From positions 186,001 through 250,000 of the forward strand of contig NZ_JAHKKG010000001.1 in assembly GCF_018829635.1 (NCBI RefSeq): DNA of 64,000 nucleotides, in the 5' to 3' direction. A model generated the notes under the pieces. The model worked only from the letters and a program-made list of their open reading frames with translations, did not search any database and was not told the origin of the DNA. The stretch's first letter is position 1; each line of letters opens with the position of its first letter. Of this stretch, positions 34,837-42,795 are shown in pieces. The DNA comes from Paractinoplanes bogorensis. GTDB taxonomy: Bacteria > Actinomycetota > Actinomycetes > Mycobacteriales > Micromonosporaceae. Both the position numbers and the translations under genes were made by a program.

Positions 34837-35559
34837 GCTCTCGATTCCTTTTAAAAGCAGGCCCAGGCCGTACGCGTACGCGTCCTGGGCCTGCTCGTCA
34901 CTACCCCGGTCGAAGGCGCCGGCGTTCCAGATCGAGGTCATCGTGGGGTGGCTCTCGACGTCGAACCAGCTCTCCCACATCTCGCCGCGCTGCTGCCACC
35001 ACTCGTCCGTGCTGAGCCCGGTGGTGCGCCGCAACAGCACGCCCTCGGCCTCGTGCCGGGCCGCCGCCGTGACCCACGACGAGATCGTGGTCGCCGCGAC
35101 GCTGAGCTGATCGACCGGCCGGCCCAGCGTGGCCACCGCGGCCAGCAGGAACTCGGTCTCGGCGAGCATCCCGGGACCGACCGGCGGCCGTACGCGGGAC
35201 AACTCGGCCAGCCACGGATGCGCCCGATACATCGCGAAGGTCTGGTCGGCGTAGAACGCCACCCGCTCGCGGAAGCCGCCGTCGCAGGTCAGCGCACGTG
35301 TCCACAACACCTCGTCGACCATCAGATCGACGAGTTCGGGGCGCGAGGGTGCGTACGTGTAAAGGCTCATCGTGGCCACCGACAACTCGGCCGCGACCCG
35401 GGCCATCGAGGCCGCCTCCAGTCCCTCGGCGTCGGCGATCCGGATGGCGGTCGTCACCACGACGTCGACGGTGAGGCGGGGCGGGCGGCCGACCGGTTTG
35501 CGGGCCGGGATCGAGCGTCGCCAGAGCAGCGGCAGGATCCGGGGGCTGAACTCTTCCAT
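34807..35559 (-). CDS. TetR-family transcriptional regulator
   Basis: A 250-residue regulator. After a basic arm (PARKPVGRPPRL) it has a TetR helix-turn-helix (residues about 28-75, AASMARVAAELSVATMSLYT) and a C-terminal domain of the TetR_C type that binds an unknown ligand. ATG 35559 lies inside one arm of a perfect 22-bp inverted repeat shared with the divergent NmrA-like gene, so autoregulation and control of that neighbour are likely. Confidence 0.92.
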   Translation of the reverse strand: MEEFSPRILPLLWRRSIPARKPVGRPPRLTVDVVVTTAIRIADAEGLEAASMARVAAELSVATMSLYTYAPSRPELVDLMVDEVLWTRALTCDGGFRERVAFYADQTFAMYRAHPWLAELSRVRPPVGPGMLAETEFLLAAVATLGRPVDQLSVAATTISSWVTAAARHEAEGVLLRRTTGLSTDEWWQQRGEMWESWFDVESHPTMTSIWNAGAFDRGSDEQAQDAYAYGLGLLLKGIESSVEGDDRVS

Positions 35560-35611
35560 GATTCCGTATACCCTACGGTGATAGGTTTTCGTAGGGTATA
35601 CGGAATCATGG
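35556..35611. promoter_or_regulatory. Perfect 22-bp inverted repeat, TetR operator
   Basis: Arms 35556-35577 and 35590-35611 are exact reverse complements (core GATTCCGTATACCCTACG) with a 12-bp spacer. It lies between two divergent genes and covers the TetR start codon. Two dimers could bind, one per arm. Confidence 0.85.
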
Positions 35612-35623
35612 GAGGCAGGCTCG

Positions 35624-36421
35624 ATGAAGATCCTGGTCACCGGTGCTACCGGAAACGTCGGGCGGATGGTCGTGGACGAACTACTGGCCCTTGGGGCCAC
35701 CGACATCCGGGCGCTGACGGTCGACCCGGCTCGAGCGGCGCTGCCGTCCACGGTCGAGGTTGTTCGCGGCTTCGTCGGCCGGCCATCGACGCTGCCCCTC
35801 GACGGCGTCGACGTGATGTATCTCGCGCCGCACATCCCCACCGTGTCCGAGATGTGCCGGCTGGCCGCTCAGGCCGGGGTCAAACGGATCGTCGACCTGG
35901 CCGGCGCCAAAGGCGACCACTGGCAGGCGATCGAAGACGGGGTGGAAGCCTCCGGGGTGCCGTACACCCACCTCGAACCCGGGGAGTTCATGGCCAACGC
36001 CACCCTCTGGGCCGACCAGATCCGCGCCGGCGACTGTGTACGCGACGCCTACCCGGAATCGGCCAACGCCGCCATCGCCCAGGAGGACGTGGCCGCCGTC
36101 GCCGCCCGAGTCATCGTCGAAGCCGGGCACGACGGAAAGTCGTACGAACTCACCGGCCCCGAAACCCTCACCCGCCGCCAGAAAGTCGAAAGCATCGGGC
36201 GCGGCATCGGCCGTGAGCTTCGCTACATCGAACTCACCCACACCGAAGCCGTCGACCAGCTCCGACCAGTGATGGGCGAACACGCCGAGTGGTACCTCGA
36301 AGGCGCCGCCGCCCTCGTCGACCATCCGCAGCCGGCCCGCCCCACGGTGGCCGAACTGCTGGGCCGACCTGCGACAACGTACGAACAATGGGCCCGCGAG
36401 CACGCCGATCTGTTCCGATGA
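35624..36421 (+). CDS. NmrA-like NAD(P)-binding protein (atypical SDR)
   Basis: A 265-residue protein beginning MKILVTGATGNVGRMVVDEL, the dinucleotide-binding motif of NmrA/atypical short-chain dehydrogenases. Further matches are YLAPHIPTVSEMCRLAAQAG and EPGEFMANATLWADQI. Members act as NAD(P)H sensors or as quinone or isoflavone-type reductases. There is no Tyr-x3-Lys pair in the usual place. It is divergent from the TetR gene and is presumably repressed by it. Confidence 0.9.
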   Translation: MKILVTGATGNVGRMVVDELLALGATDIRALTVDPARAALPSTVEVVRGFVGRPSTLPLDGVDVMYLAPHIPTVSEMCRLAAQAGVKRIVDLAGAKGDHWQAIEDGVEASGVPYTHLEPGEFMANATLWADQIRAGDCVRDAYPESANAAIAQEDVAAVAARVIVEAGHDGKSYELTGPETLTRRQKVESIGRGIGRELRYIELTHTEAVDQLRPVMGEHAEWYLEGAAALVDHPQPARPTVAELLGRPATTYEQWAREHADLFR

Positions 36422-36489
36422 CCCAACCCGATTTGGCCGCCCCTGGAGCGTCAGGTAAAGTTCTTCCTCGGCACGGGAAACCGGGCCAA

Positions 36490-36561
36490 TGGGGTATGGG
36501 GTAATTGGCAGCCCGGCTGATTCTGGTTCAGCTAGTCTAGGTTCGAGTCCTGGTACCCCAG
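36490..36561 (+). tRNA. tRNA-Gln (CTG)
   Basis: The 72-base sequence folds as a tRNA. The acceptor TGGGGTA pairs with TACCCCA, and the anticodon stem GCTGA/TCAGC has loop TTCTGGT with anticodon CTG. The T-arm reads GGTTCGAGTCC and the discriminator base is G. CCA is not encoded. Confidence 0.93.
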
Positions 36562-36650
36562 CGCTGAAACTCCCGCAGGGAGGCGGCGCTGGACTTCTGA
36601 TAGAGTTCGGCCCGTCGCAAACGCGGAAGCGAAAGCGGTTGAAAGTTCCT

Positions 36651-36723
36651 GGCCCCGTCGTCTAGCGGCCTAGGACGCCGCCCTCTCAAGGCGGTAGCGA
36701 GGGTTCGAATCCCTTCGGGGCTA
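36651..36723 (+). tRNA. tRNA-Glu (CTC)
   Basis: The 73-base sequence folds as a tRNA. The acceptor GGCCCCG pairs with CGGGGCT (first pair G-U). The anticodon stem CCGCC/GGCGG has loop CTCTCAA, giving anticodon CTC. The T-arm reads GGGTTCGAATCCC and the discriminator is A. It lies 89 bases after tRNA-Gln, so the two are probably one transcript. Confidence 0.93.
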
Positions 36724-36733
36724 CGTTCGGGAT

Positions 36734-36763
36734 GAGCCTGTCTGCAGAAAGCGCAGACAGGCT
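36734..36763 (+). terminator. Hairpin after the tRNA genes
   Basis: GAGCCTGTCTGC and GCAGACAGGCTC form a perfect 12-bp stem with a 6-base loop, 10 bases after tRNA-Glu. No long T-run, but the position fits the end of the tRNA transcript. Confidence 0.7.
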
Positions 36764-37494
36764 CACTTCGTATTCCGACCTGGGGGCCGAGCCCCCAGAC
36801 CCCCACGTTACGGCTGGTTGCGGGCCGTTGTTGGTCGCTCTTTTTGGGGCTGCGCCCCTTGCCCCCAACTTCGTTGCTGGGCTTCGCCGCAGCGATCAAC
36901 GTTTCGCTACTGCGCCGCCATAACTACGGCGGGCGACGTTGGTGGCGACCAACCTGTGCCACGGCCATGGCGTCAAGGCATGGCCCGCCGTGCCGCCACC
37001 TCTGTGCGCGCGCCATTCCGATCACGTCACCGCCACGCGCGGTGCTTGCCGCCGCCCCTGCCATCGGTACCGGCGCCGTGACCGGGACCGGGCACCGCGC
37101 CACGGCCGTCGCGCGACGGCCGTCGCCGAGCCACGGCCATTGCCCAACCGCCACCCCATCGCCATCGCGTGGGTCACGGGCGCTGTGCTGCCGTCGCTGT
37201 GGGGTGCCACGGCCACTGCGCCCTGCCAAGGTGCCGGCGCTGGCCCCACCGCCACCAGCACGCCGGATCGCCGAGAACAGGTCGACCTTTGACAACGCAA
37301 GAGTGGGCTTCCGTTCAGATCCGCCGATGCTCCCACCGGCTCAGGTGGGTCCGGAACTGGCGAACAGCGAATCCACGTGATCGAGGTGGGACCCGCGCTC
37401 GCGAACAAAACGCAGCTCAGCCCTGCTCGGGGTGCCCTGCCGGGCCGTCCGTTGCTGCGCGTCGGCCGAGTTCCTTCCTTCGCCCGGCATCGGG
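36764..37494. other. 730-bp gene-free region
   Basis: No credible gene. Short Pro/Arg/Ala-rich reading frames are open in several frames at once, without family matches or a ribosome binding site. The sequence has small GC-rich inverted motifs (GGGGCTGCGCCCC) and repeated CACGGCC words, then at 37343-37410 the AGGTGGG repeat pair. Confidence 0.6.
37343..37400 (+). repeat. AGGTGGG repeat pair (left copy)
   Basis: AGGTGGGTCCGGAACTGGCG at 37343 and AGGTGGGACCCGCGCTCGCG at 37384, 41 bases apart. A related pair with the same 41-base spacing occurs at 39730. This may be the relic of an insertion-sequence end; assignment to a family is not possible here. Confidence 0.4.
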
Positions 37495-38049
37495 TCAGGA
37501 CGGTTCCGGGTATCGGCCGGCGAGTTCGGCGATCTGCTCGGTGAGATATTGCAGCGTTTGCGGCGCAATGCTCGTTCCGGTAAGCGCCTCGTGCAGCCAG
37601 AGCCCGTCAGCGGCCAGCTGGGCGAGCAGCATGGTCAACTGGCGGTCGGACAACGGCGGGTTGCCGGGCGGTGGCGGCGCCCAGCGATTCAACACGCCGG
37701 TGACCGGCGCACTAACCGTCACGTCGCCAGCAGTGTCGAGCAGCAGGAGCAGCTCGGCTCGGGTCACGCTCTGAGTCGTGGTGCGGATGTAGGCGTCGAG
37801 GCGCTCGAGATCGGACAACTGGTCGGCCGGGGCGCCGGCCAGGCTGGTCATCGAGGCCTCCCACTGGCCGGCAATGTGCGCGTGGACCCCGTGCAGCAGG
37901 TCCTCACGGGTGGCGAAGTGATAGACCAGGCCTGCCTTGGTCAGGCCGGCCTCTTCCGCCACCGATTCGTAGGTCACCCCGGCCACGCCATCGCGGCCGA
38001 TGACGCGCAGGGCGGCCTCGAGGATGAGGGTCCGTTTACTGGGGCGCAT
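37495..38049 (-). CDS. TetR-family regulator of the MFS exporter
   Basis: A 184-residue TetR/AcrR regulator with an N-terminal helix-turn-helix (VTYESVAEEAGLTKAGLVYH) and a TetR_C-type ligand domain with leucine-rich helices (RAELLLLLDTAGDV). It begins 15 bases after the stop codon of the MFS gene on the same strand, so both are co-transcribed. It probably binds the ACCGTA/TACGGT palindrome in front of the MFS gene. Confidence 0.92.
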   Translation of the reverse strand: MRPSKRTLILEAALRVIGRDGVAGVTYESVAEEAGLTKAGLVYHFATREDLLHGVHAHIAGQWEASMTSLAGAPADQLSDLERLDAYIRTTTQSVTRAELLLLLDTAGDVTVSAPVTGVLNRWAPPPPGNPPLSDRQLTMLLAQLAADGLWLHEALTGTSIAPQTLQYLTEQIAELAGRYPEPS

Positions 38050-38064
38050 AGCTGCCCGCCTTCG

Positions 38065-39585
38065 TCAGTGACCGGAATTCAGGGCCGAAACAGTACCGGG
38101 GCCGTGATGGCGCAACAGTCGCCCGGTGACCGCGGCTCCGGCCGCCAGGACGAGGACAATGACTGCCGCCGTGACCAGATACCCCGTGTCGTAGGCGGCG
38201 TTGGCCGCCTCGATGATCGCCGGGTTCCCGGCGCCGGCCGCATGAGCGTCGGGCAGGCTCTCCCGCGCCGCGTCGGGTGAACCAGCCGGCAGATTCACCG
38301 ACGTGGCGTAGACGAACGTGATCAGACTGCCCAACAGGGCGACCGCGACCACCGACCCCATCTCGTAGGACACTTCCTCCACGGACGACGCCATCCCGGC
38401 CCGGCGAGCCGGAACATTCCCGACGATCGCGGTCGACGCGACCGCCATCACCGAACCGAGCCCGGCGCCCGTGACGACCATGCCGGTGACCAGCAAAGCG
38501 AAACTCGACGACAGGCCAGCCGCCACCAAGATCACGCCGACGGCAGCCAGAGCCAGACCTCCGGCGATCATCGGCAGCAGCCCCGTGCGATGCAGGAACG
38601 CCCCGCCCAGCAACGCCGTCGGCAACGACCCGAGAGCGGCCGCGGCCACCAGCAAGCCCGCCGACAACGGGGTGAAACCCTCGACCAGTTGGAACCGTTG
38701 CGTAGTGACCAGCTGCAGGCCGCCGATCGCGAACATGGAAAGCCCGGCGGCCAGCACACCGGCGGCGAACGCCGGGTTCCGGAAGATCGCGAAATCGACG
38801 AGCGGGTGCGCGAGACGGTGCTGGCGGCGGGCGAACAGCCGGAAACCGATCACCGACGCGATGGCCGCGACCGCGATCACCACCAGGTTCGGCGGGCGGT
38901 GCCCCAGCTCCTTGATCGCGAAGACCGCGCCGACCAGGCCGACCATGACCTGCACCGAGGACAGCAGGTCCCACGACTTGGTGGCGTCCGGCTCGTCGCG
39001 CGGCGCGAGAAGCAGCACCGCGACGATGGCTGCGATCGCCACCGGCACGTTGACCAGGAACACCGACCCCCACCAGAACGCGTCCAGCAGGGCGCCCCCG
39101 GCGATCGGGCCGAGCGCCATACCAACCACCGACAACGAACCCCACACCGCGATCGCGATATTGCGTTCCCGCTCAACCAGGAACGTCACCCGGATCAACG
39201 CCAACGTGGACGGCATCATCGCAGCGGCCCCCACCGCCAGCAACGCCCGAGCAGCGATCAACAGCCCGGCGCTGGGCGCGAATGCCGCGACCAACGACGC
39301 GACGCCGAACACCGCCAGCCCCACCAGACACATCCGGCGATGCCCCACCCGATCACCGAGCGTGCCGCTGCCCAGCAGCAGACCCGCCATCACCACCGGA
39401 TAAGCGTTGATGATCCACAGACTCTGCGAGCCGCTCGCGCCGAGATCCTCCGTCAGCGTCGGCAACGCCGTGTAGAGGATCGAGTTGTCCAGCGTGATCA
39501 GCAACAGACCCGCGCCGATCGTGACCAGCAGACCCCAGCGACGCGCGGCCGACCGGCCGACATCTTGCAGCTCTACAGAACTCAT
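38065..39585 (-). CDS. MFS drug exporter (DHA2, 14-TM type)
   Basis: A 506-residue major facilitator protein with about 14 membrane helices, of the EmrB/QacA type that exports drugs or dyes with protons. Early motifs are TLDNSILYTALPTL and the loop LGDRVGHRRMCLVG; motif C is seen in LSVVGMALGPIAGGALL. The long hydrophilic end is short and cytoplasmic. With the following TetR gene it forms a typical ligand-induced efflux unit. The substrate is unknown. Confidence 0.93.
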   Translation of the reverse strand: MSSVELQDVGRSAARRWGLLVTIGAGLLLITLDNSILYTALPTLTEDLGASGSQSLWIINAYPVVMAGLLLGSGTLGDRVGHRRMCLVGLAVFGVASLVAAFAPSAGLLIAARALLAVGAAAMMPSTLALIRVTFLVERERNIAIAVWGSLSVVGMALGPIAGGALLDAFWWGSVFLVNVPVAIAAIVAVLLLAPRDEPDATKSWDLLSSVQVMVGLVGAVFAIKELGHRPPNLVVIAVAAIASVIGFRLFARRQHRLAHPLVDFAIFRNPAFAAGVLAAGLSMFAIGGLQLVTTQRFQLVEGFTPLSAGLLVAAAALGSLPTALLGGAFLHRTGLLPMIAGGLALAAVGVILVAAGLSSSFALLVTGMVVTGAGLGSVMAVASTAIVGNVPARRAGMASSVEEVSYEMGSVVAVALLGSLITFVYATSVNLPAGSPDAARESLPDAHAAGAGNPAIIEAANAAYDTGYLVTAAVIVLVLAAGAAVTGRLLRHHGPGTVSALNSGH

Positions 39586-39601
39586 ACCGTAAATATACGG
39601 T
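39586..39601. promoter_or_regulatory. TetR operator at the MFS start codon
   Basis: ACCGTA AATA TACGGT, perfect 6-bp arms, directly next to the MFS start codon. The AT-rich sequence (TATAC) may also be the -10 element of a leaderless promoter. Confidence 0.6.
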
Positions 39602-39729
39602 GCGTATAGTTATGATGCCGCCAGTGAAAGAAGTCACGAGCTAGAACCCTCAGCAGGTCATTCCGCTCAGGCGCACGCGACGTCCGACAGCCGGGCAAGC
39701 GGCCAATGGCCCGGGACCAGATCCACACC

Positions 39730-39795
39730 AGGTGGGGCCCAACAAGCACACAACGAAATCACTCACGATCAGGTGGGACCCGAACTCGTGGCGAT
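39730..39795 (+). repeat. AGGTGGG repeat pair (right copy)
   Basis: AGGTGGGGCCCAACAAGCAC at 39730 and AGGTGGGACCCGAACTCGTG at 39771, 41 bases apart, in the same orientation as the pair at 37343. The two pairs flank the TetR/MFS unit. The rest of 39602-39874 holds no gene. Confidence 0.4.
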
Positions 39796-39874
39796 CCGGG
39801 ACCAAAAGCCACGCCCGTAGCCACTACCGCGCGGCCGTCGTCGCGGCACAGACCAACAACCAGCTAGGTGGGGG

Positions 39875-40549
39875 TTATGGGGTCCAGACGGCGTTGTCGT
39901 GGGCGAACAGGATCTGTCTGGGGTCCAGGGCCAGTAACCGGGGCAGCCAGGCGGGTGGGGCGGCTACACCGGTCTGGTGGTTGAGCGCGTCTGTGGTGAA
40001 TTGGGAGGCGTTGTCGTGGGACTGGCCGGCGACAATCAGCGTGCCGTCGCGGCGGGTGATGACTACGGACTGGTGGCCCTCGGTGTGGCCGGGTGTGGGC
40101 AGGAGGCGTACGCCGGGCATGATTTCCGCCTCGCCGTCCACGGGCTCGATGGTGGCGCCCGGGTGGTCCACGAGTTCGGGCAAGGTGTGGCTTTCGGGGG
40201 CTCGGGCCAGGGCCAGTTCGGCGCGCTGGGCGAAGACGGGGCGGCCTGGTAGTTGCGGGTTGCCGCCGCAATGGTCGAAGTGCAGGTGGCAGTTCGCGAC
40301 CATGCGGATGTCGGTCAGGTTGGCGCCGGCTGACTTCAGGGCGGCGGGCAACGGGATTCGGGTTGGCTTGTACCAGGCGTCGATCTCGGGGTTGCCGCCC
40401 ATGCCGGTGTCCAGCAGGAGCAGGCCGTCTCGCGGATGGTCGATCAGGTAGCCGAAGGTCGGCTCGGCTCTTGGCGTGCCCGTGCCGGTCTCCTCGGCAG
40501 GGCGGATGAAGTGGCCGTAGGCGACCCGGCGGACGGTGATGTCGTTCAC
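39875..40549 (-). CDS. Metallo-beta-lactamase-fold hydrolase, N-acyl-homoserine-lactonase-like
   Basis: A 224-residue cytoplasmic hydrolase. The dinuclear zinc site is seen in NCHLHFDHCGGN (HxHxDH), with His of LPTPGHTEGHQSVVI, Asp/Gln of VAGQSHDNASQF and the last His of ILFAHDNAVW. This motif set and length match the AttM/AiiA-like quorum-quenching lactonases, though other lactones or esters are possible. In the third metal position the usual Asp seems to be replaced or shifted (GQSHDNAS), which could alter activity. It is transcribed alone and diverges from the DUF998 gene. Confidence 0.88.
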   Translation of the reverse strand: MNDITVRRVAYGHFIRPAEETGTGTPRAEPTFGYLIDHPRDGLLLLDTGMGGNPEIDAWYKPTRIPLPAALKSAGANLTDIRMVANCHLHFDHCGGNPQLPGRPVFAQRAELALARAPESHTLPELVDHPGATIEPVDGEAEIMPGVRLLPTPGHTEGHQSVVITRRDGTLIVAGQSHDNASQFTTDALNHQTGVAAPPAWLPRLLALDPRQILFAHDNAVWTP

Positions 40550-40637
40550 CGGGCCAAGTTATAACGAAAGAGTAACGGGCGTCATGCGGGTGGGGGCGTC
40601 TCCGAGGTAGCAGCAATCGAACCTCGGGGAGGAAGTC

Positions 40638-41243
40638 ATGACCAGCCGAATCGGCCGCGGCGCGCTGCTGACCGCCGGCATGTGGGCCGGGCCGTTCTTT
40701 GTTGTCTCGGTGGTGGCTCAGATGCTGACCAGGGACGGATTCGACCTGCGGCGGCAACCGATCAGCCAGCTCGCGATCGGTGAACTCGGGTGGATCCAGT
40801 CGGCCACCTTCGTGCTGACTGGGCTCGCCGTAGTGGCCCTGGCTGCGGGCCTCGAGCGGCGGACTCTGACCGTCTTCGTCGGGCTGTTCGGGGCGGGGCT
40901 GGTCGTGGCGGGACTGTTCAAGCCCGACGCCATGAGCGAAGGGCCCGACGCCATGAGCGAAGGGGCGGCCACCATGAGCGAAGGGGCGGCCACCATGTCA
41001 GTGCACGCGGCCGCGGCGGTGCTGGCGTTCACGGCACTGGCGGTGGCGTGCGTCGTGCACACCATTCGCTCGATCCGGCGCCGGGACCGCGTGGCGGCCG
41101 TCCTCAGTGGGATCGTGGCGGTGGTGCTGCTGCTGCCGATGTCGCCCGACCACGCGAGCGTCCAGCTCGCGCTGACCGGGCTGGTCTCGTTCGGCTGGAC
41201 CACCGCGATCGCCCGGTCCGCGTCCCGAAGGAGCGTCCGTTGA
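40638..41243 (+). CDS. DUF998-family membrane protein
   Basis: A 201-residue protein with six predicted membrane segments, matching DUF998 (early GPFFVVSVVAQMLTRDGFDL and RQPISQLAIGELGWIQSATF). An in-frame tandem repeat of seven residues (PDAMSEG, PDAMSEG, AATMSEG, AATMSVH) lies in the loop after the third segment. Function unknown. The next gene's TTG start overlaps its stop codon, so it belongs to the DGPF/ECF operon. Confidence 0.85.
   Translation: MTSRIGRGALLTAGMWAGPFFVVSVVAQMLTRDGFDLRRQPISQLAIGELGWIQSATFVLTGLAVVALAAGLERRTLTVFVGLFGAGLVVAGLFKPDAMSEGPDAMSEGAATMSEGAATMSVHAAAAVLAFTALAVACVVHTIRSIRRRDRVAAVLSGIVAVVLLLPMSPDHASVQLALTGLVSFGWTTAIARSASRRSVR
40923..41006 (+). repeat. 21-bp tandem repeat within the DUF998 gene
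   Basis: Two identical 21-bp units (40923-40943 and 40944-40964), a third that differs in its first half, and a fourth partial unit. The period keeps the reading frame. Confidence 0.88.
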
Positions 41244-41602
41244 AATATCTGCTGCTGGCCTACACGCCGCTCGCCGCCTGGGATGCGGAGACCGCGTCGG
41301 ACGAGGCGTACGAGGCCTTCGCGGTCTACCAGAAGTTCCAGCAGGAGCTGATCGAGACCGGCGAGTTCGTCACCAGCGAGGGGCTCGGTCATCCCGCCGT
41401 CAGCACCACCGTGCGCCGCACCGAGCGCGGAGTTGTCGCCACCGACGGGCCGTTCGCCGAGCTCAAGGAGGTGCTGGCCAGCTTCGCGGTGATCGACTGT
41501 GCGAGTCACGAGCGTGCGGTCGAGATCGTCGGCCGGATCGTGGCGATCCTGGGCGAGCCGATCGAGATCCGGCCGGTGATGGGCGGGGACGTTCCGCGGT
41601 GA
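41240..41602 (+). CDS. YCII-related DGPF-domain protein
   Basis: A 120-residue protein that begins MKYLLLAYTPL and contains the ATDGPFAELKEVLASF motif giving DGPF-domain proteins their name. It starts with TTG overlapping the previous stop codon, preceded by GAAGGAG. DGPF proteins are nearly always encoded beside ECF sigma factors of the ECF42 type, as here. They are thought to act in the same unknown pathway. Confidence 0.9.
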   Translation: MKYLLLAYTPLAAWDAETASDEAYEAFAVYQKFQQELIETGEFVTSEGLGHPAVSTTVRRTERGVVATDGPFAELKEVLASFAVIDCASHERAVEIVGRIVAILGEPIEIRPVMGGDVPR

Positions 41603-42795
41603 GTGGAGTCGAAGACCTGCTGCGCAGCGAGGCGCCGCAGGTTCTCGGCGCGCTGGTCCGCCGGTTCGGGCACTTCGACCTGGCCGAGGACGCGGTGCAG
41701 GAGGCCCTGCTCGCGGCGAGCCGGCAGTGGCCGGTCGGCGGGGTACCGGCCGATCCGCGGAGCTGGCTGATCCGGGTCGGCTACCGGCGGCTGGTCGACC
41801 TGTTGCGATCGGAACAGGCCCGCCGCCGTCGCGAGTACGAGGCCGTGACCGCCCCGCCCGCGGCGCCGGTGTCCGGGGTGGACGACAGCGTGACCTTGCT
41901 GCGGCTCTGCTGCCATCCGGTGCTTTCGCCTGCGGCTCAGGTGGCCCTCACCCTGCGGGCCGTGGGCGGGCTCACCACCGCCGAGATCGCCCACGCGTAC
42001 GGGATCGGCGAGAACGCGATGAGCGCCCGGATCAGCCGGGCCAAGCAGCAACTGATCCGGGCCGGGGCGCGCTTCAGCGAACCCGCCGAGCGGAACGAGA
42101 ACGTGCTGCGGGTGCTCTATCTGATCTTCAACGAGGGCTACGTCGCCACCAGCGGGGAGAATCTGGACCGGGTCGATCTGGCCCACGAGGCGATCCGGCT
42201 CACCCGCCTGATCGAGGAGCCGGACACCGAGACGACCGGGCTGCTCGCTCTGATGTTGCTGACCGAGGCGCGCAGACCCGCCCGTACGGGAAAAGAAGGT
42301 CGTCTTGTGCCTTTGGAAGAACAGGACCGGTCACTGTGGGATCGGCGGCTCATCCAGGAGGGCACCGCACTGCTGGACAGCGTGTGGGCCGAGCCGGACG
42401 CGGGCCCGTACCGGATTCAGGCGGCCATCGCGGCCGTGCACGCGGCGGCGGAAACGGCGGGCGGGACGGACTGGCCGCAGATCGCCGCACTCTATGAGGG
42501 GCTCGAGGCCGTCAGCCCGACGGCGCCCGTGCGGCTGAGCCGTGTCGTGGCGGTGGCGCAGGCGTTCGGACCTGAGCGCGGGCTGGCGCTGCTGCGGGAT
42601 TGGCCGGACGATCCGCTGACCCGGCAACGCGAACGGACCGTCCGCGCGCATCTGCTGGAGCGGACCGGCGCGCGTGCGGAAGCGGCCCGGCTCTACCGTG
42701 CGGCGGCAGGGATGACCGCCAACACGGTGGAGCGGCGTTATCTGCTGGGCCGGGCCGAGAGGCTCACGGCAGATCCGCCGGCACCCCCGGCGTGA
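41599..42795 (+). CDS. ECF sigma factor, ECF42 type with C-terminal TPR-like extension
   Basis: A 398-residue RNA polymerase sigma factor. Region 2 (FGHFDLAEDAVQEALLAASR) and region 4 (TAEIAHAYGIGENAMSARIS) are within the first 160 residues. A long C-terminal extension (YLIFNEGYVATSGENLDRVD onwards) is characteristic of ECF42 factors, which lack an anti-sigma and are instead associated with DGPF proteins. GTG start with GTGA overlap with the DGPF gene. The stop overlaps the convergent MBL gene by 32 bases. Confidence 0.93.
   Translation: MSGVEDLLRSEAPQVLGALVRRFGHFDLAEDAVQEALLAASRQWPVGGVPADPRSWLIRVGYRRLVDLLRSEQARRRREYEAVTAPPAAPVSGVDDSVTLLRLCCHPVLSPAAQVALTLRAVGGLTTAEIAHAYGIGENAMSARISRAKQQLIRAGARFSEPAERNENVLRVLYLIFNEGYVATSGENLDRVDLAHEAIRLTRLIEEPDTETTGLLALMLLTEARRPARTGKEGRLVPLEEQDRSLWDRRLIQEGTALLDSVWAEPDAGPYRIQAAIAAVHAAAETAGGTDWPQIAALYEGLEAVSPTAPVRLSRVVAVAQAFGPERGLALLRDWPDDPLTRQRERTVRAHLLERTGARAEAARLYRAAAGMTANTVERRYLLGRAERLTADPPAPPA

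Noticed and set aside
36651..36763. Integration (att) site at tRNA-Glu
   Set aside because: No repeat of the tRNA 3' end was seen downstream in the window and no integrase gene is present.
36844..37380. 178-residue plus-strand open frame after the tRNA genes
   Set aside because: Pro/Arg/Ala low complexity, other frames open too, no ribosome binding site or homology I can recognise.
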